From NCBI GenBank assembly GCA_914767715.1, contig OU612065.1, forward strand, positions 372,001 through 436,000: DNA of 64,000 nucleotides, written 5' to 3'. Source of the stretch: Membranipora membranacea (Eukaryota; Bryozoa; Gymnolaemata; Cheilostomatida; Membraniporidae). Of this stretch, positions 12,348 to 26,400 are shown piece by piece (position 1 is the first letter of the stretch; every line of letters starts with the position of its first letter). Position numbers and translations under genes: made by a program. The notes below the pieces were generated by a model. That model made no database searches. It was not told the DNA's origin and saw only the letters and a list, made by a program, of their open reading frames with translations.

Positions 12348-14229
12348 TTACAAACCAAAATAAACGATTTGGCCGGCGATTAGGAATTTTTTTAATGACT
12401 TAGTCAACAACTAGACTCCATTCAAGTGTTCGGCCAAGAGAAATAGTAACAGCATTAGCTTTTTACTAGAATGTAATTTAATTATAAAACATTATTTATT
12501 TAATTCACGTTAAGAAATGTTGAGATTGAGCGTATACTATACTTTATGACAATGTTTGAATGTTTATAGTGGCAGACTGTTTATAAGAAGAGTTAGTTTT
12601 TCTCTCAAAGCTCTTTGTAAAATATTAATTTATTCTTTGACAAACGCTTTGAAAAACACAAGTGATTGAGTAAATAATGTATTGGTGCACCAGCCTCATA
12701 CTACAGTTACAGCCAGGCAGGCGATAAGAATAAGCAATACACATTGTGAATACACAAAGAGATTGTACACAAAAAATGAGCCACTAAATCATTGTAAATC
12801 AAATTTATTCTCACCATAACACTGGTGCCAGCTTTGGAATTATTTAGCATTTTATTTCACTATGTGACTTTGTTGCTATAGATATTAAGTTTCTTTGTCT
12901 GCGTGCACTGAATGCATTCCTTTAAATGACACTAATATAAAACTTGAGAATTTAAGTATCATTTTTAATAAAAAAGAGAAGATCCAAGATAAACACATTT
13001 TTGTTCGTTTGATTGGAATTAAAGGAAATTTATCAATGCAAATAGAAGAAGGTAATAAAAAGTCTGCAGCCTGTTTTTGTCACATATGACACCAGAGAGG
13101 CTGGCGATATGAGCTCACTTTTAATGTAAGCCAGGCCTGCAGTTATTCTAATAATTGTAAACTAAATACTGTGAAGGTATACAAAGTTGATGGAAATAAA
13201 ATACTATTTAGTGCCTGGCTGTTTTTCTCACAGTGAATGCTGCAGTGCCATGTCTTGTGATGTTTAATTTACACCCCTGTTTATGATATAGAATTGTGGT
13301 GCCAGCCCAGTTTAGTTTATAAAAGGATAATAAATATGTGGTCATAAAACACACAGAGCTTTTATTATTGTATTTATTAGGTTTATCAGAATTGATTAGC
13401 TTTGTGAGCCATTCATGGCCGACCTCACAAACAACTCAATCCATCCATGTGATGAAACTCTGTTATCTCAACTAGAAAATTATTACAATACTTCTGTGAG
13501 CTCAAAAATTGGGTGTCAAAATTGAGATAATAGCATTGTGTCATAAATAATTCTAGGATCGTTTTATATCTTACAACACATCTGAGCTAAAGAACAAGGC
13601 CAGCTAGATCACCGTATAAGCCTCGCCATTGTTTAAATTTATTTATGACAAGTAAATTGAGAAAATTTTCTCGTAAATGCAAGAGTTACTTCAAATTTCC
13701 AAGTGTCACCAATCAGTCGAATGTTATTGTGGGCAAGATAATATTATAGTCAATATGGTCAAATTTCTGAAGGTAATTTTGAGTTTCTGGAATAAAGGGT
13801 TGCTGTAGGTTGAATGGCAGTGATCGAGGTGGTATAAAGCAACCAGTGACTAGGTACGTATATAACTTACCACTAACACAGCTATTCTCTCCTTTTTTAT
13901 AACTACGGGCAGATTAGTCATAGAATACAGCTGGAGATATCCACTGGGCCAGCTGTCCTATAATAGGGAGATAATATAGTGAGTTATAATCAGACATCAA
14001 AGTAATAGCCGCTAACTGTAATATCAGGTCAGCACATCACCACAGCACATCACCACATCACAGTCAAGTATTCAGCTCTCAAACAGACCTATGTCATCTA
14101 ATGCTACGCTCTGCTCTCTACCTTAACTTAGCTCTCTCACAGTAGTTAGACATTTATCTTAAAAGTGAGAAGAATCAACAACTAACGACCAGAACCAAAC
14201 ACCCTCATTGTGTCCCATCCTCATATCCC
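12348..14229. other. Intergenic, nothing recognised
   Basis: Upstream of the zinc-finger gene. Only short open frames without family signatures are visible (for example 12895-13089 plus). The promoter of the zinc-finger gene presumably lies here, but I see no clear core element. Confidence 0.45.
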
Positions 14230-14332
14230 CATAGGCATCTGGAGTTACAAGCATGTCCAGTATCAACCACCCCCTTTCCCAGGGAAAGGGGGTGGTTGAT
14301 ACTGGACATGCTTGTAACTCCAGATGCCTATG
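14230..14332. mobile_element. Perfect 103-bp palindrome (foldback insertion) with 9-bp flanking repeats
   Basis: The left arm 14230-14280 is the exact reverse complement of the right arm 14282-14332, around the single base at 14281 (ttccc a gggaa). The direct repeat catatcccc occurs immediately outside or overlapping both ends (14222-14230 and 14333-14341), which looks like a target-site duplication. The structure can extrude a 51-bp stem with a one-base loop. It lies in intergenic DNA between the zinc-finger and LRRIQ1 genes. No coding capacity. Confidence 0.85.
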
Positions 14333-14341
14333 CATATCCCC

Positions 14342-17235
14342 CTACTCTACTCTGCTATAAGTAAGTAGTATCCGTGAGGTAAACAGTGTGCCATCTACCA
14401 TTCTGCCCGGCAAACAATTGACGGATACATTTTCAGAAGACAATCCATATCAAATGTACACATACATACAGTATAATGTGCTGCGACATGAAATACTCAC
14501 CAAAGCTATAGCCTGAATCTTGGAGAGAACTTTATATGAGCAGCAGATTCGCCTTTCTCAGAGATCAGCTGATTTAGTAGTCCTTGCAGCGTGTTTATTA
14601 CTTCGAGTCCGCCACAACTGACAATCGCATCACTACTACAGTGAAACAATGAGTGACTAAGTTTACCTTCTTCCTACACACAAGCTCTAATAAAAATGAT
14701 TACAAAACAATACTCATGTTATTCACAACATTAATTCTTTAGCATTGCATTGGATAAGGAGAAATAATAAGTGATTGTAGGCGGGGCTTATGAACATTCT
14801 TTGGGTTATTGATAAATAATAGGACAGCTAAATGATGAGATGACAAGGCTTCACAGTGCAGCTGATAATACTACCTGATTATTAAAGAGTGTGATGATCA
14901 TGTATTTTAAAATAACCTAATTGTGACACCATTGGCTCAGTGACATGTAGATTGTCATTAATCCCGTGTTTTGTTTTGTTCTTTTAGGATAAAAATTCCT
15001 CATAGTTGGTACCTATAAGTCTGACATCTATCCCTATAATTATTCTCTGAATTTATAAATATATTCTTGAATATTTTAGCCTCATTATCTAGAGACTATT
15101 ACAAGAGAATAAACTTTGGAGATCAAAATTGTGTTTCCTGGGTAAGAAAGTAAAATATAATTTATGAATTATTCTTATTTAGCAGGATATCCTCTGTTGG
15201 GTCACAGCTGGGAGAACAGTATCTCTCTAGTTTTGAGATGCTGATTAATCTATTCATGACTGGGAGTCGACGCCTCCAGCGAACCAATGTCTACTACAAA
15301 CTCACGCCTCCAGCAAACCCATGTCTACTACAAACCCATATCTTCAGCAAACCCAGGTCTCCCACAGACCCAGGCCTCCAGCAGACCCATATCCCGTGTT
15401 TGATATTATATAATATAATGAATTGGCAGACCAAGGTTTCACACCATACATTTACATACAAGGAGCTATTAACGCAAGAGAAACTGGATTTTCAACTCCA
15501 AAAGACCAATCTGCAGAAAATACACTGGGAGCCCCATATATCAATAAATCTGACACATTATAATGTAACTACAAATAAATGAACCATTGGAAAAAATTTC
15601 TTCAGCTTTTTATATCCTATCCCGTTTTTACCTGTCTGCGCTTCATTTAATTTGCCATCAATCATTATTAAGTAGTTAGTGCTCCAAATCTTCAGATAAC
15701 GATGAGAATGATAATATAAAACAAATACCATTCTTTTCTAGCTCCAAAAAGATCGCAAAATAGGGAGCTGTATAGAATCTATGACTACACCTTGTCTGGC
15801 CCTTGTCTGGCTACACTACTGTAACATTAAACTCTCCAGAATAGTGATCACACACGACACCACACCATAAGGCACAATGAACATCCTCTCTTTGTATATG
15901 GTTTTTGCCTAACAAAACGATCGGAGACGATGAGCTGTGCGACCATCGAAATGTGCATTGACCAATAGTATCATTGTAACTGCTCCTTTGCTCAATTTGT
16001 TCGCATTGGTCATTGAACTACAAAAAAATCTGTCATTTACAATTTGTATAGCTCACCGAGCAGCTTGAAATTCAGGAGGGTCACCCGCAGCAGGTCTCCC
16101 TATTCGGTACTAGTAAGATCCAATAAGGACTTCAGGAAGGCCCCTCTGATAAATCAACAGGCAGAGGTGATAAAACTTACATACCAGACTCTCTATGGCA
16201 GACAGCATATTGCTTGGTCGACTATGAGAATCTTGTAATGAAACCTTATAGGGGAGGTCATGCTGGACTGTTGATAAAGCCTATAAACCAAAAAACAAGT
16301 TTTTTTATTTCTCTGTTTCAAATTTATAAGCGTGTGAATTGGCAGGAGGCGACATGTTGTTCAACTTTGGTTATACAAAAGCCTGCTGGTACTGTAAACC
16401 AAACAATGAGGTAGTATACAGGCTTGAAGTTCTGGATCATTGTGTCTATGACTCATCGTGTGCGTATTATATATTCTACCGTTACCATTAATACCTGTAC
16501 CTGTTTATTATGTATAGCTACAACTGGAAAGAAACTGTAACTGTAGGATGATGTGCGTCTGTGTTTTTATTTGTCCAATAAAGCAATGAGCTGAAGTGAA
16601 ATTCAACAGATAAAAATGTCCTCACAACAATCATTTCTCATAACATCAAATATTAGAAATTGCTGTATTAATAGATCATAATATGATGTAAGAAAACATA
16701 GTAGTTCTTCTGAGTGGTTATAGAATTTTAGGACGATATGACATAGGGCTGTGAATCCAAATATTTAATTGTTGAGACTGTAGTTGCCCTACCACGTATA
16801 ATGGGTGGACAAATTCATCCGGAGACAGGGAGGAGAATAAGATGCTGCAGCATTCAAATAAGTTTGGAGCATAAAAAGGTCATGTCAAAATATACAGTTC
16901 TCTGCATTTGGATCTCTTACAGGTTTTGATTGGGAGGGGGGGGGGGGTATTCATCATATCATCGTTACGAATCTCAGATACATTACTTTTTTTAATTGGC
17001 AGACAATATCATCTGGGACAAGTGTTTTCCATAACGTGCCAAAGAACTCACAGTAAAAGTTACAATTGAAATAATTTTTAAAAGATTCAACAAAAAGAAA
17101 TAATTAAAAGATATATATACTTTTATTGTCAGCAACAATTCATTATTACAAATGTTTTTCATGATGTGACATAAATGGCAAAAAAATAAAAATGATACAA
17201 ACAAAGATTCAACAAAAAATAAGACTATGCCGATA
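14342..17235. other. Intergenic DNA, mostly unassigned
   Basis: No supported gene. A degenerate repeat of about 34 bp lies at 15267-15400 (units of the type cctccagcaaacccatgtctactacaaac). Open frames at 15238-15582 and 16044-16414 (plus) are explained by this repeat or by chance. A run of G sits near 16937-16948. Confidence 0.45.
15267..15400. repeat. Degenerate minisatellite, about 34-bp unit, 4 copies
   Basis: Units start cctccagc(a/g)aacccatgtctactacaaac and then diverge (cagacccaggcctccagcagaccc). Found in intergenic DNA; it keeps one plus-strand frame open by its composition. Confidence 0.65.
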
Positions 17236-17962
17236 AACTGAAAAAATGTTGCATGAGCCTTTTCTTAAACATATTCAATGTAAGAGTGCTTCTCAATGTA
17301 GAGGGTAAAATATTAAAGTTTGTTGCTATTTTGTGGTTTAAGTTGTCTAATGGAGGTTTAAGTAAGTGTGTATCTCTTCTTGGAAATCGGTGTGGTGTGG
17401 TAACAAAAAAGACCGATATGACCGATGTGATAAATTATTCAGAGCCTTAAATCCCGTAATGCAAGTAAAATAATTGCTCAGTATTGGAAGGGGTAACACA
17501 TTTTAAGTGATGTACATAGGCCATTAATAGGTGATAAATAAAAAGGTATATGTTGAACATTGGCCACAATTCTCAAGGCTCTTTTTTGCTGAGTGAAATT
17601 TGGGTTTGTGATAATTGATGCACATAAGTTGTAATATATATGGATACCATAAATGAGATAACAGTGAATAGATTGAAAATAAAATTGTTTAGCAGAATGC
17701 GTGGTCCAGTAGGGTCTGCAAGTTTGTATTTTTGACACCTTATCCAAAACAGTCTCACAATGACCATTCAATGAAAATGAGTCAGATATCTTAAAGCCAA
17801 GAAGTTCAGTTTCATGCCTTTGAAATATTTGGTCCTTGTCAATTTTAAATTTAACGATGAATCCTCCCCAAAAGAACTTTGAAAGTGTGATTTTTTATAA
17901 TTTATTGTCATGTGATTATCTTTACGCCACTTGTTGATTGAAACCAAATCTCGATTACACAT
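17236..17962 (-). mobile_element. Degenerate LINE reverse transcriptase fragment
   Basis: Three frame-shifted pieces on the minus strand line up with a LINE ORF2 C-terminal half. From 17962: LVSINKWRKDNHMTINYKKS, the helix after the YADD region. From about 17700: YLIYGIHIYY and QQKRALRIVANVQ, the thumb segment. From about 17325: NILPSTLRSTLTLNMFKKRL, the C-terminal helix. The order and spacing are those of jockey/L2/RTE-like elements. Frameshifts and stops make it non-functional. It is a different, more decayed copy than the fragment at 460-937. Confidence 0.75.
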
Positions 17963-20404
17963 TGGAACTAAAGTAGAGGGAACAGAATGGCTTGCTACAA
18001 AAAGATCAATTGAGTAATTTCATTTCAAGACAAATTTCACATCTGTCAGGTCTTTTGAAGGAGGTCCGCATTCAGGACATGAAGTTTGCTGAATGGAATA
18101 TTCAAATTATCAAAAACCAATAATGACAAGTTGGAGGCAGATGAGTTTAGGTCTTAATACTAAGTTTACACATTTAGCTTCAGAGCAGAAGACGAATATT
18201 TACTAAACAAGAGCAAACATCTACTCAACAGTGAAGTCTGTATACAGGTAGGGCCTACATGATAAGTTTTGTGTTTTAAGTCCTCCCATTTGAGACATTT
18301 TGTGTTTTTGGCTCCAAAAACCACAAGATCCTGTTATGTGAGTCGGTTCCCAGTTTGCCAATGAACCTTATTGTATTTTTTTTAAATCTTCTTTTGACAC
18401 CGCGCAGCTTTGATACATATCACGTTGGACCGGATTCGCATTCAGCTTTAATTTCTCAATCAATTATTTCAAATCCCTAAACTGGTGCAGATTCAGGTTG
18501 TATTAGCCATCCACACTGAACTAAACTCGATCATTCCTGCCAAGGGATTCTCGCTACAAGGAAACTGAACCTGATTGATTGAAATTATTCAAGTCCCTGC
18601 TGCCTACAGACTCGGAGACATTGAGATGTATCTATGTATACTCTCTATCTAGGTTTCTGGTGGACCCTCCCAAGACCTAGGCTGATCATGAAGTCTTTTG
18701 CACTCCATCATGAAATAGCTTCGATCAAACAATAAAACACCAGAGGAGGGGCAATGTATTGGCTTCAATGCAATGGCTAGGAGGGCAGTCGAAGATTGTC
18801 AGTCACAGTGAGTGTGACCCTGGTTTGGCAATAGATACACACTCACTCACTGTAGAAAACAACAGCTGTGTGTCTGTATGATTTTAAATATTGTGCTGAA
18901 AGAGCATGGAGAAGAGAAGACAAATTATATTCTAGAATGATGATGACTAAAATGCATATACTCCATCTTATCATCTATCTTAAATCTATGAGATTTTTGT
19001 TCAAAAATAAATGGAGTTAGTAAAAAATTCATTCAAAAAAGTAAGCAACAATAACAAAAAATGACATGGGCAGTAAAATATTGCCAATGAACTGGGTTCT
19101 GCTTTTTCTAATTTTGGGCCCAAGTTAGAAAATGCAGTAGTACTTTGATTAGACCTGTGATTTACATGTTGTTATTGAATTGATATTGAGCTATAGATAT
19201 TGTCACATGTTGTTCATTATAATTAACTCTGTGTTTAACTTTGGTAGTAAGCTTGATATGTTTTTTTTTTCTGTTTTCAGAGGTCAGCAAGTTACCTATA
19301 ATAGAATTCCTTTTGTTATCTGTACACAAGAAAACCTCTATAAATGAATAAATAAATAAAAGGTTTGCATGTGAACTACAAGTAAGCAGGAATAGGTATG
19401 GAACAAGCTGAGATCCTATGGAATTGAGCATCTTTTGAAGGGGAACTTTCTAACACAACCCAAATATGTCTGTAAATATATGTAGGAATTTGGTGTATTA
19501 TTAAGGGTGCTTAAATCAGACAATCAAGTTTGCTTCTTTTCTTCATCATGAATGTATTATTTGATTGGACAGTTTTAGTCCAACAGACCAATGATGTGTC
19601 ATATAGTTTTCTGCAGATGAATACATAATGCAGTTAATCTTTTCGCATAGCTTTATTTCCTGTGGTTGCTAACAAGATCATAAATGATATTATACTGAGT
19701 ATAAGGACACATTTTTTCATTATGTCATGAAAAAGACCAGTAGTAAAGTGGTTCAGAGTAGAGAAGTTGAGTAAGAGATAAGAAGTCAACCTACATATTT
19801 GCTTTAGTACGGTTTTGATGAAATCCATCAAAGACCCCTCTCTACAATTACTGTGATACCTCTCTCTCTCTCTCTCCAATGAACTACCTCTCAGGGGTAG
19901 TGCATTGCGCTCTCTCTGTCTCACTCTTATTTCTAGCCAACCAATGATTCCTTCTGACCAACCAGAGCCAATGCATTGGCTAGACTTATCTCATAGACTA
20001 GTGCACTCAGGTCAAACAGGTCTATAACTCCATGCCCCTCCCCCAGATGATGCATGCTGATATAACTGACATTGACAATGAAGTTGATGACTGCCTGAGG
20101 TTTTGGAGTACACCTGTGGGGTTACCCTTACTGCGGCATCAGACAGATTTCTGTTTAACTTTCACTTTTGATTCAGTAGCTAGCTCCTGAGAAAACAATA
20201 AATCAGAAAGATATAAGCAAAACCTCAAGGCGCTCATATCAATAAACTGATTTCTCCCTTCCAGAGCCTGTCCTCTACACCAAATTCAGTATATAAGAAA
20301 TCGACTGCCTGTTTGTATACCTTGACGCGCCTAGAGTCCGGGCAACTCTAATCATTGAGGTATTTTGATGTTTTAACAGACATGTTATACTTTGTGTTTG
20401 TTTT
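17963..20404. other. Intergenic DNA upstream of the LRRIQ1 homologue
   Basis: No coding exon is supported. A (ct)n microsatellite lies at about 19860-19878. A 3' splice-like tttgttttag ends at 20406, four bases before the LRRIQ1 start codon, so a 5' non-coding exon of that gene probably lies somewhere in this stretch, but I cannot place it. Confidence 0.45.
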
Positions 20405-20410
20405 AGATAG

Positions 20411-23400
20411 ATGGATGATGCTGAGTTTGATGAGAAGGATATTGAGGATGAGATAGCTAGAGAGTTATCTTGTCTCGACTCAGAAGATGAACTAAGTTCA
20501 GCTCTCACTGCTGCTGATGATGATTACGATCAGCAGCAGCTTAGTAATGATGAGCAGTCAGTTCCTGATGTGCAGCTAGTTGCTTTGCCTGAATCCAAAG
20601 CCCTTAAAGATCTCCAGAAGAAACTCTCAACTACACGGAAAACATTCGAAAAGCAACTAGAAGACTGTAGCCACCTGCTGCAGAGTGCAGAAGGTATGCC
20701 TTCTACAGCACCACTTATGTTTTGTTATATAGTATATTTATTCTCTGTGCAGAAGCAATATGATAAGATATTATTAATTATCAGGATTCTATGAGCTCTA
20801 TGCGATGTTGAGATGTTGTTCTCTGTGATGATTTCGTTCTCTATTTCAGATAAATTGAACTCATGTAAGAATGTCTCACTCGGCGGAATATCGGAAGGTT
20901 TCAGATTAGATGGTGAAAGCGATGCTGATGTATTATTGAGGGTCAGTCTCTTATTGTCACCATGTGATCAAACTAGCCACAAATTACATCTATTATGATT
21001 GTGTTTGGGTATACTTTGCATTAACTAGTGATAGTTTTAAGTTTTAAAGAATACAGCGATACCATATTCTTATCCTATCGATATCATTGTCCAGACACTC
21101 AGCTGAACGCATGTCAACATTGCTCGATGCATTGTTGCATGGCAGTGTCAAGAGGAGAGTAAACTCCTGCTGTTTCAGACCAAGGAAATCCTACCCTCTC
21201 TCACAAAATGGACATCATTGTTGCTTTTTCTATATTTCCAATGAAAAATTTTATGGCCACACTTGACTCGTACCATCTCTACTCTATACAAAGATAAATC
21301 GGTGGACACATTACTGACATGCTATCCTGAATGTATTATTGCCAATTACCAATTTTATAAATAAGACATCAAAAGATCTCAACTGGTTGCCACAATATGT
21401 TGAACAACATCCATGATATACTCACAATCGACTGCCAGATTTCTTTTCATGCTGTGGATTATTTTGAAGGTTTACAGAGAGATTGAGGAAGAAAATGAAG
21501 CTGAAGAGAATTTGGCAGATGAAGACCTCTGTGCAGATGAACCTGTTTACCTTATTGATGTCCAAGCCACAGGTAAGTGACGGATGATGAGCTTTATCAC
21601 ATAAGTCAAATGCGGAGATTGGTTACCTCTTCACTCATATTTGTGAACGCCTATAGGTGACATTGCAGTTGCAGCAATTTGGAAAGGCATTACTAAAAGC
21701 AACCATATTTATTGCACAAATTTTCACTCATCCTTGATTTCATTACTTAAACATGTTTAATATTAAAACAGATGCATCTGAGGGTTTTGGGCTGAGAGAA
21801 AATAAAGGCGGAGACTTCATACAACAGCAGAAAAATGGTACTGACTTAGAATCAGAGCCTTCTGTAGAGGTGTCTACAGGAGGAGCACCTGTTACTCACA
21901 TGTCAGATGTGAATGTACTTGCTGATTCTGTACCTGTCGCTGATGATGACAGTGAGCACTTACTTGCACTTGTACCGTATGATGAGAATAACCTGACTCT
22001 GCTGCAGAGAAATGCTAGAGCTGAGATGAAGAAACTTGTAGATAAACAGAAGAACAACGCTGACAGAAAACAACAGGTCAGATTGGTTACCTATTCTATC
22101 CTGTGCATGTACAAGAATACGATCAGGGCGTGGACTGTGCAGTGAGTTGGTCAGGGCGTGAACTGTGCAGTGAGTTGATCAGGGCATGAGCTGTGCAGTG
22201 AGTTGGTCAGGGCGTGAGTGAGCAGTGAGTTGGTAAGGGCGTGAGCTGTGCAGTGAGTTGGTCAGGGCGTGAGTGAGCAGTGTGTTTGTCAGGGCATGAG
22301 CTGTGCAGGGAGTTGGTCAGGGCGTGAGTGAGCAGAACTGTGCAGTGAGTTGGTCAGCGCGTGAGCTGTGCATTGAGTTGGTCAGGGAGTGAGTGAGCAG
22401 AACTGTGCAGTGAGTTTAAATCTTCATGTATCCATCCTAGAGGAAGTTTTACAGTGTAACAAATTTTTTCTAATTTGCAGACCCGCCAAACGTTTTTACA
22501 AGCGAAACAAGCTTGGGATGAAGAATCTGTTGTGGAGCGAAGTAAAAGACATGAAGCTAACAAATCTGAAGAAGTCAGGCTGAAAACTCTGACCGAATTG
22601 AGGCAAGGAGAGCTGCAGAAACAGATCAAAGCTCGAGAGAAGAAATTTTCTGAAATGGCTCATCAATTTGAAGTGTGTTAAGTTGGCGTTATCGTTCTGT
22701 TACAGCGAGAGCTATAAATAGATATACTTATACATATTAAATATACAGCTACACTTACCTACTATCACTATCATCGCTCTGAGAAAAACCACCTTTATAT
22801 TCTTGACACATCATAGAAAAAAAAACAAACATTTACATGTTTAGATTGTGATTGTAGTCTGAGATTTATGCACTTGAGAAGCGAACCCAGGATGAGCAAA
22901 CACGACTTCATGCAGAGATAAACGGTATCAAAGAAAGACGCAAAACACTAGAAACAAAATCAGCTGTGGTCATACAGTCCGCATACCGAGGATACAGGTC
23001 TGCTCATTATCTGAACTTGTTAGGTTTTTTTACTCCCTTTTTTATGCCTGTTGGCTTAGAAAGATGTTGCTATTAAATACTTAGCACTGTGTAGCATTCC
23101 TGTTTACACTGACTCCAATGAGAGATACATTATCTTCAGCGCTTGTATACTTGGTGTATTGGTATATTCAGGACACGTCAGGAATACGGTGAAATACTGA
23201 AAGAACAAATAGCCGATGGAAAAGAGGAGCGTTTAGGACAGAAGATCAGACAAGCTGAAAAAAGAATCGCTGAATCAGCCCGCAAGAAGAAACAAGAGGT
23301 GATGATAAGTGCCCTTAGCTGTACTCTTCTCACACAAGCAGATAACTGATTATAGAGTGTATGTATATATTTATTTATTGTATGCATAGATGTATGTTTT

Positions 23401-26400
23401 ATCATGTGTTTATCGAATGTAGGCTGAAGAGAAACGGAGAGCTGATGAGGAGCAAGCTAATTTAGCTGAGGAGGCGCGTCAGAAAGCCCTCGCTGAAAAG
23501 CAGGCTAGAGAAGCAGAAAAGCAAGCTAAACAGGAGGAGCTGAGACTACAGAAGGAGAAGGAGGCTGAAGAGAAGAAACAAAGAGAAGAGAGAAAGCGCT
23601 TAGAGAAGGAAAAGAAGCTGGAGGCGGCTCGTGTTCGTAAACAGGAGGAGCGCGAGAGGAAAGAACTGGAGAAGAGAGAGGAGAAAGAGAGAAAGGAACG
23701 AGAGAAGAGGGAGAGAGAGGAAGAGAAGGTGAGAGAGGAGCAGCAGAAGGTGAGAGAGGAGGAGGAGAAAAGGTTACAGCAGGAGGCAGCAGATAAACTT
23801 AGAGAACAACAAGAGAAGATAAGACGAGAGCGAGATGAGCAGATGAAACTCGAGAATGAGCTGCAGGAGACAAAACCGACAAATAATACCGCTCCTCCTC
23901 CATCTATACCCGCTCCTCCTCCATCGATACCCGCTCCTCCTCCATCGATACCCGCTCCTCCTCCATCAATACCCACCAAGAATATAAACGGTCTACTAAC
24001 GGAGGGACAGGAGAATGGAGTCAGAGTGCAATCAGCCGGGGATACGAGTCTGTCAGATGAGTCACCTCAGAGAGACAATCCTGAGACAAACAGTGCTAGC
24101 AACATAAAATTAGCTGCTCAGCCCTCAAGTCTTAATAGTGAGAATGAACTGTCTAGTGGAATAGAGAAGGAAAAGCCAAAGTATGTAGCCGATTTAATTA
24201 TATTATTTAAATTAATTGGCTATTTGTACGGGTTGCCCAAACCTCTAACATACTGGCTCTATTAAGCTTGCGACATGCTTTATAATATAGGTAATTAGAT
24301 ATTGATCATGCTTTGCTGATGTTTACCTGACTAAGCTTGTTATTCATACTGGCTGTAATGTTTGTAGTGAGAGCACATCCTCTACAGAGCAGGAGCAGGA
24401 GGCTGAGAAACTACTGAGGGAATCAGAGCAGCAACGCAGAGCTACAGAGAAGAGACTCGCTGAGAAGAGACTTGCCGAACAGTTAGCTGAGAAAGAGCGT
24501 AAACAGGCTCAGTATAAAGCCTGGATGGAGGAGAGGAAAGCAGCCAATAAGACGAGCAGTAGGAGGTCGGAGGTGAAGGTCAGAGCACAGCAGGCTCCTG
24601 TAGATACTAGTGGTATAGAAGCTAAGATAGAGGAGAGGAGAATCAGGTGGATACAGGAGTGTACTACTCCTTGGAGGTAACAATATAAAACATAAATATA
24701 AAACCGCAGTGACAACATATCATTACAATCAGGTATCCACATCTGGCAGTTTTGGTTTTCTGGATGACAGACGGTTTATCCAGGGTGTTGTGAATTTAGG
24801 GTTGGGTAATTTCCGTATGCTGTTGTATTTAGGGTAAGTGCAAACATAGTGAATATGGTCTTCTTGGATTGCACCACAACCAGGATGCGAAAGTTCATTG
24901 GTTAATCTCATCTTGATGGGGTGACTGTGATTGTGTTGATTGTGTCGGATATGAGTGGTTTACATACATTATTAAGTTAGGGCACAGGATAAGGTTACTC
25001 CCCTGTCAATATGAACTCTTTCTTATCTTACAGTCAAGTATCGAGTAAAGCTAAGAGTAACACAAGCAAGCCGCGCAGGAATCTGAGGAGGCCTCAGTCA
25101 GCAGCCGTAAAACATGCTCCTGTATCTGAGGAACTTGTGCTACTCAAGTCTGCTTGTCACAGCATATCACAGGTAAAACCTCACTCATGTAAATGAGGGG
25201 GTTAGTTACATCCACATTTCAAAATCTCTCAACTCCCTTCTCACAAGTACCCACCACTCCATATCATGACCTCGTAGTTTTATCAATTATTCTTAACTGA
25301 TCTGTAAAAATTTGATATGTAAAAGGATTGAATAAGCAGGCTAACAGTTTGGCATTTTCTTTACCTTCAGGTTGAGGCTGTTCAGCTGGATGATTTACCG
25401 GGCTGTACCCTGACCACCCTAAGTACTGCAAGATCACTGAGAGCTCTGAGCCTAATAAACTCCCAGCTATGCACTGTGGACTCACTAGATAAATCTACTA
25501 AGCTACAATATGTACATCTGAAGGTGGGTGAAGACATTCAGGCAATGTCGGTAAATAATTGTTCGCAGAACTGAGGTTGTGTTTCACCATCTTATTTATA
25601 GCCTGACTTAACTGATTTATTTACCCAAATCAATATGTGGGTTGAAAACCATTTCCTTCCGAATCATTTATTGTACAGACGCATCTGGGTTTGGTATATT
25701 TATATTTTTTTGCGATTTATTACAGGAGAATACAATCAACACAATATCACTGACCAGTACAGCTCTAGTCTATCTCAACTTGAGCAGCAATAATCTACAT
25801 TATATAAAAGGCTTTGAATCATGTTCTAATCTCAAATATCTCAACCTGTCAAACAACAAAATATCTAAGCTAGGTATGTAGTAAGTATTAACTTATTCAT
25901 TCATGAGTTTCTGATTAAACATTGGTACTCTTGTAATGCTGTCAGTTGTAACATCTAAGTAATTTAGTATAAATCATTCAGTGGTTCCTATCACAACTCT
26001 TACTATGATTTGTCCTATATTTTAGCTAACCTCGGGTTCCACAGAAGTTTGCACACACTGAATGTATCAGATAATGAGCTGATAAGTACCAGAGGGCTGG
26101 GAGAATGTATATCTCTACAGTTACTAGAGCTCAGTAATAATCATCTAACTATTATAGATGAGCTGGATAAACTCTGTCTTCTCAGACAGCTTACTGCTAA
26201 CTCTAATAATATCATGGAGGTTAGTATACTACATTATATAGTATAGGCCAGTATAGCGCTGGTGTCATCATAGATACATCATATGTGATTCATACAGGAG
26301 GCTACTGGCACCAGGAAATCTAATGGAACATTTTCAGTTAATGTTTGTCGTGTGACGGGTACACAATCTCATAACGGGTTCTGATTACAGAACAAAACTT

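Noticed and set aside
15238-15582. 114-codon plus-strand open frame
   Set aside because: Its N-terminal half follows a degenerate 34-bp repeat, with no family signature or splice context.
16044-16414. Two overlapping open frames resembling a retroelement tail
   Set aside because: The Ser/Arg-rich sequence has only weak resemblance to LINE C-termini and no supporting flanking motif.
23479-23979. Minus-strand Ser/Phe-rich open frame opposite LRRIQ1 exon 8
   Set aside because: It is the antisense shadow of the Glu/Lys/Arg coiled coil and the proline repeat of a well-supported exon.
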